Positions 33,655 to 42,850 of a stretch of 56,169 nucleotides of DNA are shown here, one piece after another. The position numbers and the translations under genes were made by a program. The stretch is from NCBI GenBank assembly GCA_934691725.1, contig CAKUTF010000015.1, positions 1 to 56,169 of the forward strand. Direction: 5' to 3'. The notes beneath the pieces were generated by a model. The model was not told where the DNA came from. It was given only the letters and a program-made list of their open reading frames with translations, and searched no databases. The DNA is from an uncultured Fibrobacter sp. GTDB taxonomy: Bacteria > Fibrobacterota > Fibrobacteria > Fibrobacterales > Fibrobacteraceae. How positions within the stretch are numbered: the first letter of the stretch is position 1; each line of letters begins with the position of its first letter.

Positions 33655-34646
33655 GGGGTGTCTGACGATTTTTTTTGCCGTTCCTTCGCTTTTTCGCGGG
33701 CGGTCTTGCCGATGATGTTCAGGTTCTTCCACCGGACGAGCTTGACCCGGTTCCCGTTTTCGTCGTAAACGGCGATGTCCTTGGTGTTTACCGCCTGGAT
33801 GAGCTCCTGCACCTTGGAAACGGTTTTCTGGGCTGTTTCGATGATTTCCTTTTCGGCTAGCAGGCTTTTGCCGGCTTCGCTGCCTTCGACGGCACGAACC
33901 AGCGAATCGATTTTTGAAATGCCATGCGAGAGGTCCTCTAGGCTGGACTTGGCGGTTTCGATGGAACTTTTCGCCTGGGCGTTGACGGCGTGGAAGACGG
34001 AGTCCGCAGAGCTTGCCGTCTTTTCGATTGTTTCGGAAGCGACCGTCGCCTGGTCGAGAACTCCCTGCAGTTTTTCGTTTCCGAGTTCGGCGAGCGTTTC
34101 CAGGTTTTCGAGGAGAGCTTCGAGAGCCTGTTCTAACGTCTTGAACTGTTGGACGACGCCCGGTGTGGAGTCCGTGCCGGCGAGAATCGCTACGATGATT
34201 TTCTGCATATTGAGCGCCTGTTCGCGGACTCCTGAGATGAAGCGCAGCGATTCCGTAATGCCCGGGACGAATTCTCCGCGGAATACATAGTCCTTGGGGA
34301 GGACTTCTCCGGTTCGCGGACGGACCAGTTCGATCCGTCGCCCGCCCATCAGCGCAAACGCCGCGTTTCGGAAGCGGGTCCCTTCGCGGAGGGTTACCGG
34401 TTCGTCAAAAACTACCGTGACGCGCGATCTGTCGCCGAGCCATTCGACACTTCCGACGTGTCCGATTTCATAGCCGTTTTCGGTGACGGGATCTTCGGGG
34501 GAGAGCGCTCCTAGTTCGTTAAAATCGATGACCGCCTGCGAGGAAGTTTCGCGGTGGGCGTGCCACATTCCGATGCTCACGCCGGTGAGAATGCAGACGA
34601 TTGCACCGAAGGAAATGTAGCCGAACGCCTTGTCTGAAATTTTCAT
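33651..34646 (-). CDS. MCE/MlaD-family lipid-transport protein
   Basis: A 331-residue protein with one N-terminal membrane anchor (FGYISFGAIVCILTGVSIGM, residues 8-28) and an MCE/MlaD domain (about 35-125) with ENGYEIGHVGSVEWLGDRS and GTRFRNAAFALMGGRRIELV. The rest (about 130-310) is a long helical region, as in MCE proteins that extend a lipid-conducting tube through the periplasm. The family binds phospholipids and works with an ABC transporter (MlaE permease, MlaF ATPase), but no such gene is nearby. Its end overlaps the tRNA promoter. Confidence 0.85.
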   Translation of the reverse strand: MKISDKAFGYISFGAIVCILTGVSIGMWHAHRETSSQAVIDFNELGALSPEDPVTENGYEIGHVGSVEWLGDRSRVTVVFDEPVTLREGTRFRNAAFALMGGRRIELVRPRTGEVLPKDYVFRGEFVPGITESLRFISGVREQALNMQKIIVAILAGTDSTPGVVQQFKTLEQALEALLENLETLAELGNEKLQGVLDQATVASETIEKTASSADSVFHAVNAQAKSSIETAKSSLEDLSHGISKIDSLVRAVEGSEAGKSLLAEKEIIETAQKTVSKVQELIQAVNTKDIAVYDENGNRVKLVRWKNLNIIGKTAREKAKERQKKSSDTP

Positions 34647-34715
34647 ACAGGGTGAATATAATTTTTTAAAGACGGCTGGGGGAGGAACCTTGACATCTGT
34701 CGGGGCTGTCGGTCA

Positions 34716-36467
34716 TCACCGTGCTGCGACTCGGTTCCGTCCGCCTTTCTTCGCATCGTAAAGCGCCTTGTCTAGCCGCTGGAGAAGGCCCTGGAACGTA
34801 TCGTTTGCCTTGGCGTCGGTGATTCCGATGCTTATCGTCAGCTGTTTAAGCGGGGAAAAGTCTGCCGTCTCGACTTGGTGCCGGATGCGTTCCGCAAGGA
34901 TTTTCGCCCCGTTCAGGTTCGTGTTGGACAAAATGCAGACAAACTCTTCGCCGCCCCAGCGCCCGAGTACGTCGCACGAACGGACGGATACGCTGATGAG
35001 GTCCGACAGTCTGGAAAGGACATGGTCGCCGACATCGTGCCCGAACGTGTCGTTGACTTTCTTGAAAAAGTCTATGTCGTACATGAGCACGGAAAAGTCT
35101 CCGTCGGAGCGCCGCTTTCCGAGTTCGTATTCCAGAATTTCGTTAAGCTTTCGGCGGTTGAACAGATGCGTCAGCTGGTCGTGCTCCGCAAGGTCGGAAA
35201 GTTGGCTGATTGTCTTGTTCAGGTCTTCGGTCGTCGCTTCGAGAAAGGTGACCAGCCTGTCCGAAAGGGGAATGCTCTTTTTCTTGGCGTCGATCTTTTT
35301 GTCCGTAATGGGAGCCAGTATGCGGGACATGTCCGGTTCGCGTTCCCGGAATGCGACAGCGACGATGGACGAGTTGAGAACTCCGCCGCCGTCTAGGGTT
35401 TGCAAAATCTCTCCGCTGCCGTAGCTTGTACAGGGTTCCGGGACGATTCTTGAAAAATACCCCAGTTCGCGCTCCGCATTCCTGTTTCCCATAAAGAGCT
35501 GCCGGTTGACGCAGGCGTAGAGAAGGATCGCTTCGGGCTGGAACTTGGCAATTGCGTTTGCCGTGGAAAGCGTTTCCCGGAGAAGGTATTCCGGTTTCGA
35601 ATAAGACAGGAATATCTTGCTTCCGACCTTGATTTCGGTGGAGAATGCGATTTTCCCGTCTGCCGTGTAGCGGATGGGAACCTTGGCTAAAAACGTGCTG
35701 CCGTCTTTCGTGAGAAGCGGAAAGGCGCTGGCGTTCGCATTGAAGAAGTGGTTAAACTGGACCGCGAGATATTTTTCGTAAAGGCGGGAAATGGGAAAAT
35801 TGTCGATGGCGGAAACGAATCCGTCCGGATCGCTGTCCGTCACGATGTGTTCGCGGCCTAGAGGCTTCCAGCCGAGACAATACTTCGTTTCTATCGCTAA
35901 CTCCTTTCCGCAGAAAGCGGCGAGGAGTATTCCCTTGTCGTAGATGTCCTTGGACGTGAAAATTTTGGATTCGTCCTTGTCGAGGGAAGGCATTCCGGCC
36001 AGGGCTCCGAAAATGGGGACGCTCGGGTAGTGGAGGCTCAATTCCTTTAAGAGCGGAGTGGGACAGAGCTGGGCGCAGCTCGAAAAGCAGAGAATCCCCT
36101 TGAGATCCTGCAGGTTCTGAAATTCGTGCGCAAGGGTTGTCCCGAGGACCGTCAGTTTCTCGCCGCGGCAATCCGCTTCGAAGATATTTACCGAAGCCTT
36201 GGCGAGGAGTAGGAGCGAAAGGCGCGTGTGCTTCTGGTATTGGAGCGTCTTGTCTAGCTGCCCGAACGTCGTCATGCCGATGATTTTTGCTTCGGGAAGC
36301 TTTTTTCGGATGCTCCCGATTTCCGCTTCCAAAAAGTCCTTTCGGCAAATTGGCTCGTAAACGATTAAAAGCCTGTCCTTTGCTTTACGGTAGTCGGGAC
36401 TTTTCGCTATCGCGTCGAGCGTAGCGTCCAAGGCGTTTCCTGTGATTTCGTATGTGTGCTGAATCAT
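34716..36467 (-). CDS. FIST sensor - GGDEF diguanylate cyclase
   Basis: A 583-residue cytoplasmic protein. A FIST N domain (about residues 1-190; GILCFSSCAQLCPTPLLKEL, IFGALAGMPSL) and FIST C domain (about 205-370; EAILLYACVNRQLFMGNR, SYGSGEI) precede a short helix and a GGDEF domain (about 415-583). The domain has HDQLTHLFNRRKLNEI, MYDIDFFKKVNDTFGHDVGD and GRWGGEEF, with an intact RSCD inhibitory site five residues before GGEEF, unlike the cyclase at 4558. FIST domains are thought to sense small molecules, possibly amino acids. An in-frame ATG at 36488 would add seven residues; neither start has a clear ribosome-binding site. Confidence 0.88.
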   Translation of the reverse strand: MIQHTYEITGNALDATLDAIAKSPDYRKAKDRLLIVYEPICRKDFLEAEIGSIRKKLPEAKIIGMTTFGQLDKTLQYQKHTRLSLLLLAKASVNIFEADCRGEKLTVLGTTLAHEFQNLQDLKGILCFSSCAQLCPTPLLKELSLHYPSVPIFGALAGMPSLDKDESKIFTSKDIYDKGILLAAFCGKELAIETKYCLGWKPLGREHIVTDSDPDGFVSAIDNFPISRLYEKYLAVQFNHFFNANASAFPLLTKDGSTFLAKVPIRYTADGKIAFSTEIKVGSKIFLSYSKPEYLLRETLSTANAIAKFQPEAILLYACVNRQLFMGNRNAERELGYFSRIVPEPCTSYGSGEILQTLDGGGVLNSSIVAVAFREREPDMSRILAPITDKKIDAKKKSIPLSDRLVTFLEATTEDLNKTISQLSDLAEHDQLTHLFNRRKLNEILEYELGKRRSDGDFSVLMYDIDFFKKVNDTFGHDVGDHVLSRLSDLISVSVRSCDVLGRWGGEEFVCILSNTNLNGAKILAERIRHQVETADFSPLKQLTISIGITDAKANDTFQGLLQRLDKALYDAKKGGRNRVAAR

Positions 36468-36586
36468 TGAATATAAAATAATCTCCATTTGCGGAAAGGA
36501 AACGGAGAGGAGAATACTATTTGCTCCCGGTCACGATTTCTTTTGGAATTATGGCGAATTTTGGATGTTTTAGGCTTAAATTGTTT

Positions 36587-36592
36587 TATATT
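36587..36592 (+). promoter_or_regulatory. -10-like box of argG
   Basis: TATATT, 30 bp before the argG ATG, in an AT-rich stretch; TTGGAT at 36561-36566 is a possible but distant (20 bp) -35 element. AAAGGA follows 8 bp before the start codon. No ARG-box palindrome is evident. Confidence 0.5.
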
Positions 36593-36622
36593 TAATACAT
36601 CAAATTTTTCAAAGGACATAAA

Positions 36623-37897
36623 ATGGCAAAAGTTGCTAAGAATTCCAAGAAAAAGGTCGTTCTCGCCTATAGCGGCGGATTGGATACATCCGTAATCATC
36701 CCCTGGCTGAAGGAAAACTATGACTGCGAAGTCATCGCTTTCGCCGCGGATCTGGGACAGAACGATTTCCCGAGCGAAGAAGCTTTGGAAAAGAAGGCTC
36801 TTGCGACGGGCGCTTCGAAGTGCTACGTGCTTGACCTGAAAAAAGAATTTCTGGAAGACTATGTCTGGCCGACGGTTCGCGCCGGGGCGAAGTACGAAGG
36901 AACCTATCTGCTCGGAACGTCCTTTGCGCGTCCGCTGATTGCGAAGTACCAGGTGAAAATCGCCCAGATGGAAGGCGCCTATGCGGTAGCCCACGGGGCG
37001 ACCGGCAAGGGTAACGACCAGGTCCGTTTTGAACTGACCTATGCCGCGCTGGATCCGTCCCTCACGGTAATCGCTCCGTGGAAAGATCCGAAATGGGAAT
37101 TCCACGACCGTGAAGGCATGATCGACTATCTTGATGCGCATGAAATTCCGCACGCCGGCATTTCCAAAAAGAAAATCTATTCCGAAGACGGAAACCTCTG
37201 GCACCTTTCCCACGAAGGCGGCATCCTGGAAGAACCGGACAAGGAACACAAGTACGACATGCTCAAGCACACGAAGACCTACGAAAAGGCTCCGAACAAG
37301 CCGGGCTATGTCACGATTTCCTTTGAAAAGGGAAACCCGGTCGCTCTCGACGGCAAGAAGATGGGCGCCGTGGAACTTCTCGAAAAGCTGAACGCGCTTG
37401 GCGGCGAACACGCCTGCGGTCTGATCGATATCGTCGAAGACCGCCTGGTCGGTCTCAAGAGCCGCGGCGTCTATGAAACTCCGGGCGGAACCTTGCTTTA
37501 CAAGGCGCACGAATGCCTGGAACAGCTCGTTCTCGACAAGGAAACGATGTTCGAAAAGCAGAAGATGGCGATGACTTATGCGAACTTAGTCTATAACGGC
37601 GAATGGTTCACTCCGCTCCGCCAGGCGATGGACGCGTTTGTCGCGGAAACCCAGAAAGTGGTGACGGGCGACGTCCGCCTGAAGCTCTACAAGGGAAATG
37701 TCATCCCGGCGGGCATGAAGAGCCCCTACAGCCTCTACGATATGGACCTAGGCGGCTTCTCCGACGTGGAAATGTACGACCAGAAGGACGCTTCGGGATT
37801 TATCCGCTGCTTCGGCCTTCCGCTGAAAACGCGCGCCCTTTTGCTCGGCAAAAAGACGAATGTCGATTTCGGCAAGGTGAACGTCAAGAAGAAATAG
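36623..37897 (+). CDS. argG: Argininosuccinate synthase
   Basis: A 424-residue ATP-dependent ligase joining citrulline and aspartate to give argininosuccinate, the substrate of ArgH. The PP-loop VLAYSGGLDTSVIIPWL (about residues 13-29) is intact, as are AYAVAHGATGKGNDQVRFE (about 115-133) and EDGNLWHLSHEGG (about 188-200). Length and order match the ArgG family, here of the longer type with FIRCFGLPLKTRALLLGKK near the C-terminus. It stands alone between promoter and terminator, apart from argH. AAAGGA precedes the ATG. Confidence 0.96.
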   Translation: MAKVAKNSKKKVVLAYSGGLDTSVIIPWLKENYDCEVIAFAADLGQNDFPSEEALEKKALATGASKCYVLDLKKEFLEDYVWPTVRAGAKYEGTYLLGTSFARPLIAKYQVKIAQMEGAYAVAHGATGKGNDQVRFELTYAALDPSLTVIAPWKDPKWEFHDREGMIDYLDAHEIPHAGISKKKIYSEDGNLWHLSHEGGILEEPDKEHKYDMLKHTKTYEKAPNKPGYVTISFEKGNPVALDGKKMGAVELLEKLNALGGEHACGLIDIVEDRLVGLKSRGVYETPGGTLLYKAHECLEQLVLDKETMFEKQKMAMTYANLVYNGEWFTPLRQAMDAFVAETQKVVTGDVRLKLYKGNVIPAGMKSPYSLYDMDLGGFSDVEMYDQKDASGFIRCFGLPLKTRALLLGKKTNVDFGKVNVKKK

Positions 37898-37914
37898 TCC
37901 ATCTAAGTTGGAAT

Positions 37915-37945
37915 AAAAAAGGCTCCGCGTTGCGGGGCCTTTTTT
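37915..37945 (+). terminator. Terminator of argG
   Basis: AAAAAAGGCTCCGC and GCGGGGCCTTTTTT pair over 14 bp (one G-U) around a GTT loop and end in a T6 tract, 18 bp after the argG stop. The A-tract makes it usable from the opposite strand as well. Confidence 0.92.
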
Positions 37946-38089
37946 GTATATGCTATACAAAGGTTTTCGCTTTGAAGAATCCAAGGCTTGTCTCGTTGAA
38001 CGACTTTTCAAAGAAAGGCTTTGCGTTTTTGAAGGCGAACGCTTATTTTCGTAAAAAACATTCTTAGATCCTTTTGTAAAGGAGGCTAT

Positions 38090-39493
38090 ATGGAACAGGT
38101 AACGGCAAAAAGAATCTCGACTGGCCATGTCATTACGATTACGCTAGCCGCGGCTTTGGGCGGATTCCTCTTTGGGTTTGATTCGTCCGTCATCAACGGG
38201 GCGAACGGCGCTCTCCAGGTGCATTTCAACATGAGCGATCACGAACTCGGGCTTGCTGTCGCGCTGTCTTTAATCGGTGCGGCTGTCGGCGCCTATTTTG
38301 CGGGCCGCCTGGCGGATGCGTTTGGGCGTGTCCGCTGCATGGTCGCCGCTTCGGTGCTCTTTCTGGTAAGCGCTATCGGTTCGGGGATTCCTTTTGGTGT
38401 TCCCGATTTTATCGTCTGGCGCGTTATCGGCGGCGTTGGCGTCGGCATGGCGAGCATCATCGCACCGATCTATATCGCGGAAACAGCTCCGGCGGAATGG
38501 CGCGGACGTCTCGGTTCCCTGCAGCAGCTCGCTATCGTCATTGGAATCTTTGTCGCGCTCCTTTCCAACTATGTGATTGTCCGGATTGCGGGGTCCGCGG
38601 GAAACGTGATGGTCGGAAATTTCAAGGCGTGGCAAATCATGTTCTGGATCGAAATCTTGCCGGCGCTTCTCTATGGGATAGCAGCACTCCGGCTTCCGGA
38701 ATCTCCGCGGTTCCTGATTTCCCAGGGGCGCTTTGACGAAGCGAAGAAAGTCTTTGGAAAAATCAGTTCCGAAAACGTGGATGAACGCGTAGAGTCCGTC
38801 CAGAAATCTTTCAACCAGGAAAAGCGCCACCATCTTTCCGACCTGTTCGAGTCGCTTGCAAACGGGAAAAAGCGGATTTCTCCGGTCGTCTGGGCGGGGC
38901 TTGGGCTTGCGATTCTCCAGCAGCTTGTCGGCATCAATGTCATTTTCTACTACGGGACGATGCTTTGGCAGAGCGTGGGCTTTGGCGAAAGCGACGCGTT
39001 CCTTTCGAGCCTCATCAACAGCGGCATCAACCTGGCGATGACGGTTGTCGCGATTCTTCTGATCGATAAAATCGGGCGCAAATCCCTGTTGCTCATCGGA
39101 AGTGTCGGGATGACCTTTACGCTGGGTGCGCTTGCGCTTTGCTTCCTATTGGGTGGCGCAGGCGGAAATCTCGGGCCTCTTGCCGCGAAAATCGCGCTTG
39201 TCGCGGCGAACCTCTATGTCGCGTTCTTTGCCGCTACGTGGGGACCTGTCATGTGGGTGATGCTCGGCGAGATGTTCAACAACCGCATCCGCGCGGTCGC
39301 CATTTCGATTTGCGGTCTCGCCCAGTGGTTTGCGAATTTCCTTGTCACCTGGTCGTTCCCGCTTTTGACCGGGCACAAGGGAATCGGGGTCGGCCCGACT
39401 TACCTGCTCTATACGCTTTTCGCCTTTGTCAGCATCTTCTTTGTGGCGAAGTTTATCCGGGAGACGAACGGGAAACAGCTCGAGGAAATGTAA
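38090..39493 (+). CDS. Sugar porter of the major facilitator superfamily
   Basis: A 467-residue MFS transporter with 12 predicted helices and the sugar-porter signatures: GGFLFGFDSSVINGA in helix 1, GRLADAFGRVRC in the loop between helices 2 and 3, RVIGGVGVGMASIIAPIYIAE in helix 4, RGRLGSLQQLAI, and PESPRFLISQGR after helix 6. QQLVGINVIFYYG in helix 7 is the family's sugar-binding region. It probably imports a hexose or pentose with protons, useful to a polysaccharide degrader; the exact sugar is not readable. AAAGGAGG precedes the ATG by 6 bp. Confidence 0.93.
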   Translation: MEQVTAKRISTGHVITITLAAALGGFLFGFDSSVINGANGALQVHFNMSDHELGLAVALSLIGAAVGAYFAGRLADAFGRVRCMVAASVLFLVSAIGSGIPFGVPDFIVWRVIGGVGVGMASIIAPIYIAETAPAEWRGRLGSLQQLAIVIGIFVALLSNYVIVRIAGSAGNVMVGNFKAWQIMFWIEILPALLYGIAALRLPESPRFLISQGRFDEAKKVFGKISSENVDERVESVQKSFNQEKRHHLSDLFESLANGKKRISPVVWAGLGLAILQQLVGINVIFYYGTMLWQSVGFGESDAFLSSLINSGINLAMTVVAILLIDKIGRKSLLLIGSVGMTFTLGALALCFLLGGAGGNLGPLAAKIALVAANLYVAFFAATWGPVMWVMLGEMFNNRIRAVAISICGLAQWFANFLVTWSFPLLTGHKGIGVGPTYLLYTLFAFVSIFFVAKFIRETNGKQLEEM

Positions 39494-39715
39494 AATCCAT
39501 GGTTCTAAAAATCCCCTGGCTTGCCGGGGGATTTCTCGTAGGATTTCCTAATCAAGTAAGGAAATGACTCTGAGAACCTGTCATTGCCGGGCGTGATCTG
39601 GAAATCTTTGCGAACGTGTCATTATCCGGCATGACCGGATAATCCCAGATCTGAAAGGAGATTCCCGAGTCGGAGTACGGGAATGACTGGGCGCAAAGAC
39701 CGTTAATCTTGAATG
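39494..39715. repeat. Intergenic repeat cluster with palindromes
   Basis: No gene. Contains CCTGGCTTGCCGGGGGATT near 39514, a TTATCCGG...CCGGATAA palindrome at about 39621-39644, the CTGAAAGGAGATTCCCG word also seen at 33025 and 44260, and ATTCCCGAGTCGG...TACGGGAAT at 39661-39683, each followed by AATGAC. It lies between convergent genes and may also terminate them. Confidence 0.7.
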
Positions 39716-40204
39716 TTAGAGCTTGTGGAAAAAAAGCTCCAGGTCTTCGAAGCTGCCGTCGTTTTTGCGATAACACTTCGGGATTGTGCCGAGTCTTTCG
39801 AATCCCAGTTTTTCGTATAGGCGAATCGCCGGAATGTTGGATTTGACAACAGCATTGAACTGGAGAACGTGAAATCCTTTCGCCTTTCCCTGGACAAGGC
39901 TGTCTTCGACGAGAAGCTTGCCGATTCCCTTGCCGCGGGCTTCCTTGGCAACGGCATAGCTCGCATTGGCGATTGTCGCGCAGCGTCCGATATTGTTCGG
40001 ATGCAAAATGTAAAGGCCCAGAATTTTGCCGTCTTCTTCGGCGACGGCGGTGTGGTCTTGCCCTGCGAAAAAATGTTCCGCTTCGCTGTCGGTTTCAATG
40101 TCTCTTTCTTGCGGAAAGGCGTTTGCCGCTTCGACGACCTCGTTCCAGATTTCTCGCATGGCGGGAACATCTTCCTTGGAAAATTTTCGAATTTGTATAG
40201 GCAT
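39716..40204 (-). CDS. GNAT-family N-acetyltransferase
   Basis: A 162-residue acetyltransferase with a complete GNAT fold. The acetyl-CoA motif A is VAKEARGKGIGKLLVEDSL (about residues 87-105, with the R-G-x-G-I-G loop), and motif B is PAIRLYEKLGFERLG (about 126-140). It transfers an acetyl group from acetyl-CoA to an amine; RimI-like or phosphinothricin-acetyltransferase-like substrates are possible but nothing here decides. GAGGA lies upstream of the ATG. It stands alone between a repeat cluster and the CE6 esterase, both convergent or tandem. Confidence 0.87.
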   Translation of the reverse strand: MPIQIRKFSKEDVPAMREIWNEVVEAANAFPQERDIETDSEAEHFFAGQDHTAVAEEDGKILGLYILHPNNIGRCATIANASYAVAKEARGKGIGKLLVEDSLVQGKAKGFHVLQFNAVVKSNIPAIRLYEKLGFERLGTIPKCYRKNDGSFEDLELFFHKL

Positions 40205-40267
40205 AGCGTTATATCCTCGGCGCGAAAAACTAGAATTTTTGATCGGAAAAATTTAGTTCGTGAAGTT

Positions 40268-41731
40268 TTACGGAGAGGAATGCCTGTATCGGTAAGGTCC
40301 GTGCGGATATTTGTTCCGAAGATTTCTGATTGCGCTTTCTCCGTCGGAATTTGTAAAAAACGAACCGCGCTTTTTTCCGTTCAAGTCGTAGATGCGGTAA
40401 GAGCTTGCGCTTTTTCCTTTGCCCGGAACTGAAATTTTTTCTATGTCGCCTGTGGAGAACGCGAGATAATCGATGTTAAGGTAGGGTTCTTCGACAAAAA
40501 GCTTTAGCAGGTGTTCGCCCTTGGAAACTTTGGAAGTCTTGCCGGAAACCTCGGTAAAGTCCGTGAAACTTCCCGTGTTGGGAATGGTGACATGTGCAAT
40601 CTCGGAACCGTCGATTTGCAGGGAAAATGCCGCTCCGTCCGTTCCCGAGGCGACCCTAGCGGTAAACTCGAATTCTCCGGAACTTTCGATGTTTACTGAA
40701 AAGAGAATCCATTCGCCTTTTTGAGTCCATCCGTAAAAGAACGCTCCGCCCGCGCTGTCGATTCCCGCGTTGTCTTCCCGGTAGATGTTTGCGGGGGCGC
40801 CTTCGGGATTGGTATCGTGAAAGGCGACGCCTTGTCCTCCGCGGTCGTAATCTTCTGCTTCGATTTTCCCGGGGATGGAAAAGCGTTCGTGAAAAGGCGT
40901 ACTGCTCGCATCCACGGTGTCTCTTTTTAGCAGGGAGAGCATCGTCTGGGCATAACGCTTGCCTAAAAGCCGGTAGCCCGCATTGTCGAAATGCAGATTG
41001 TCGGAGCCGCCGAGACAATCCTTGGAACTTACGACGTGGGCTGTCGGAATTTTGCTCGGGAGAGCGTCTATCTGGTTGTTCGCCGCGGAACATTGTCCGC
41101 CTTGCAACGCTTCGCCGACTAGTAGCGGAACGCTGTCCGCGGAAAGTTCGAGGTCGGAAAGCATGTTCTCGTAAACCTTTTTCACCGTCTGCGCCCAGGT
41201 GTCGCTGTAGGCGTCGGTTTCTCCCTGGTGCATGAGGATTCCCTTGATGATTCCGACTTTTTTCGCTTCCCGCGCGAGGTCGATTATCCGCCCGTAGGGA
41301 TTTCCGCCGTAATCGGCGGCTTTCTGTTGCATCCAGGATTCTGCGCTGGCTAAATAGTTTTCGTATTGCGCCTTGTCGAAAATCTTGATGCTCGAACCGG
41401 CGACGGCAACGGGGATTACTCCGACGGTCGTGTTCGGGAGGCTGTCGGCGAGGGTTTTCCCGAAATAATCCGCCGGGGAAAGCCCGGTGTTGCAATGGAA
41501 CAGCGGAGGAACGGCGACACTCCATTCCCCGAGAGTTCTTCCCATGTTCGGACACGAGACAGAGGCGAGAACTTGAAACCGTTCGTTTTCGATTTTGTTT
41601 TCGGCGATGACATCGGCCTGGCCTTCCATGTTGGATTGCCCAAAGGCGATGTAGATGTGAAAGTTCGGGTCGGGTGCGGCAATTGCCGCTTGGCATGCGA
41701 CGAACAGGCTGGCTGCAAAAATCTTGTTCAC
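40268..41731 (-). CDS. CE6 acetyl-xylan esterase with CBM6 and sorting-type tail
   Basis: A 487-residue secreted esterase. From GTG at 41731 the signal peptide is NKIFAASLFVACQAAIAA; the frame runs upstream to 42040 through terC's leader, which is unlikely to be coding. The SASA/CE6 domain (about 22-280) has the nucleophile block IAFGQSNMEGQ, LMHQGETDAY (about 167) and the catalytic DNLHFD (about 247). A CBM6 follows (about 290-430; GKIEAEDYDRGGQGVAFHD). The tail YRIYDLNGKKRGSF...GPYRYR resembles type IX secretion sorting domains, as in other Fibrobacter surface enzymes. It removes acetyl groups from xylan. Start choice is the least certain part. Confidence 0.88.
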   Translation of the reverse strand: MNKIFAASLFVACQAAIAAPDPNFHIYIAFGQSNMEGQADVIAENKIENERFQVLASVSCPNMGRTLGEWSVAVPPLFHCNTGLSPADYFGKTLADSLPNTTVGVIPVAVAGSSIKIFDKAQYENYLASAESWMQQKAADYGGNPYGRIIDLAREAKKVGIIKGILMHQGETDAYSDTWAQTVKKVYENMLSDLELSADSVPLLVGEALQGGQCSAANNQIDALPSKIPTAHVVSSKDCLGGSDNLHFDNAGYRLLGKRYAQTMLSLLKRDTVDASSTPFHERFSIPGKIEAEDYDRGGQGVAFHDTNPEGAPANIYREDNAGIDSAGGAFFYGWTQKGEWILFSVNIESSGEFEFTARVASGTDGAAFSLQIDGSEIAHVTIPNTGSFTDFTEVSGKTSKVSKGEHLLKLFVEEPYLNIDYLAFSTGDIEKISVPGKGKSASSYRIYDLNGKKRGSFFTNSDGESAIRNLRNKYPHGPYRYRHSSP

Positions 41732-41870
41732 GGATTGGATCTCGGTTGGATTTCGGTTCTTTTTGAAAACTAAAACGGAATTTTGTACAAACGAAGGCTC
41801 GGGAATGATTTTTTGTTGTTTAAGATTAAACGCCCGATTTTTTCCGGCTGAATCGAGGCTGTCAATTTTA

Positions 41871-41876
41871 TATATT
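41871..41876 (+). promoter_or_regulatory. -10-like box very close to the terC start
   Basis: TATATT within TTTATATATTATCGGC ends 6 bp before the terC ATG. If it is the functional -10 box, the transcript would begin at or within a few bases of the ATG and be leaderless; no ribosome-binding sequence is visible there. Confidence 0.4.
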
Positions 41877-41882
41877 ATCGGC

Positions 41883-42848
41883 ATGATTTTCTTCTGGGTT
41901 GGCTTTTTGGCTCTTGTCGGCGTGATGCTTGCGCTAGACCTCTGCGTCTTGAACAAGAAGGACCATGAAATCGGGGTGGGCGAAGCGCTCAAGTGGACGG
42001 GTGTCTGGATTTTCCTCGCCATTCTTTTCGGCGTCTTCATCTTTTTTGCCTACGAACACCACTGGCTGGGAATCGGCGTACACGCCGGGGCGTCTCTCTC
42101 GGGGGTGGATGCCTTTGTGGAATATCTCACGGGATATGTCCTGGAGAAGTCGCTTTCCCTAGACAACATCTTTGTGATGGCGGCGATATTTTCCTACTTC
42201 GGAATTCCGAGGCTTTACCAGCATCGCGTGCTTTTCTGGGGGATTCTCGGGGCGCTGGTCTTGCGGGGTGTCTTTATTTTGGGCGGCACGGCGCTGATTT
42301 CCCGTTTCCATTTTCTAATCTATTTTTTTGGCGCGTTCCTCATCTTTACTGCTATCAAGATGCAGTTTTCGAAGACCGACGGCGAGATGGACCCTTCGAA
42401 AAACATTGCGGTGCGGTTTGCTCGAAAACTGTTCCCGGTGACGGAAGAACGCCATGGGCACGATTTCTTTTTGAAAAAGGACGGCAAACGTTTTGCGACA
42501 CCGCTTTTCCTTTCGTTAATCGTTATCGAATCCTCGGACGTGCTTTTTGCCGTCGATAGCATTCCGGCGGTTTTCGGGGTGACTCTCGACCCCTTTTTGG
42601 TGTTTACGTCGAACATCATGGCGATTCTCGGCTTGCGGTCCCTCTATTTTGCTCTTGCTGCGATGCTTGGCATGTTCCGCTTCCTAAAAAATGCGCTGGT
42701 TGTCGTCCTCGCTTTTGTCGGAATCAAGATGCTTGCGGCGTCTTTTGTGGAATTGCCTAGCTGGGTCAGCCTGGTCGTCGTCTTCTCGATGATAGGGATA
42801 GGAATTCTCGCTAGCGTCCTTATTCCCGAAAGGAAGAAAAAAGCCTAG
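41883..42848 (+). CDS. TerC-family integral membrane protein
   Basis: A 321-residue membrane protein with about nine helices. The TerC/Alx signatures are EYLTGYVLEKSLSLDNIFV (about residues 80-98) and SLIVIESSDVLFAVDSIPA (about 208-226), both carrying the conserved acidic residues in the membrane, plus LGLRSLYFAL (about 250). Family members export manganese or other metals or assist tellurite resistance and membrane-protein function. The ATG at 41883 begins the first helix; an open frame from 41724 overlaps the opposite CE6 gene and adds no family sequence. It runs 2 bp into the radical SAM gene. Confidence 0.9.
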   Translation: MIFFWVGFLALVGVMLALDLCVLNKKDHEIGVGEALKWTGVWIFLAILFGVFIFFAYEHHWLGIGVHAGASLSGVDAFVEYLTGYVLEKSLSLDNIFVMAAIFSYFGIPRLYQHRVLFWGILGALVLRGVFILGGTALISRFHFLIYFFGAFLIFTAIKMQFSKTDGEMDPSKNIAVRFARKLFPVTEERHGHDFFLKKDGKRFATPLFLSLIVIESSDVLFAVDSIPAVFGVTLDPFLVFTSNIMAILGLRSLYFALAAMLGMFRFLKNALVVVLAFVGIKMLAASFVELPSWVSLVVVFSMIGIGILASVLIPERKKKA

Positions 42849-42850
42849 CG

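Noticed and set aside
41764..41882. Manganese (yybP-ykoY) riboswitch before the TerC-family gene
   Set aside because: The upstream gap lacks the conserved paired loops of that riboswitch, and the -10-like box lies directly at the start codon.
40268..42040. 590-codon version of the CE6 esterase
   Set aside because: The extension would run through the opposite terC gene and put the signal peptide about 100 residues inside the protein.
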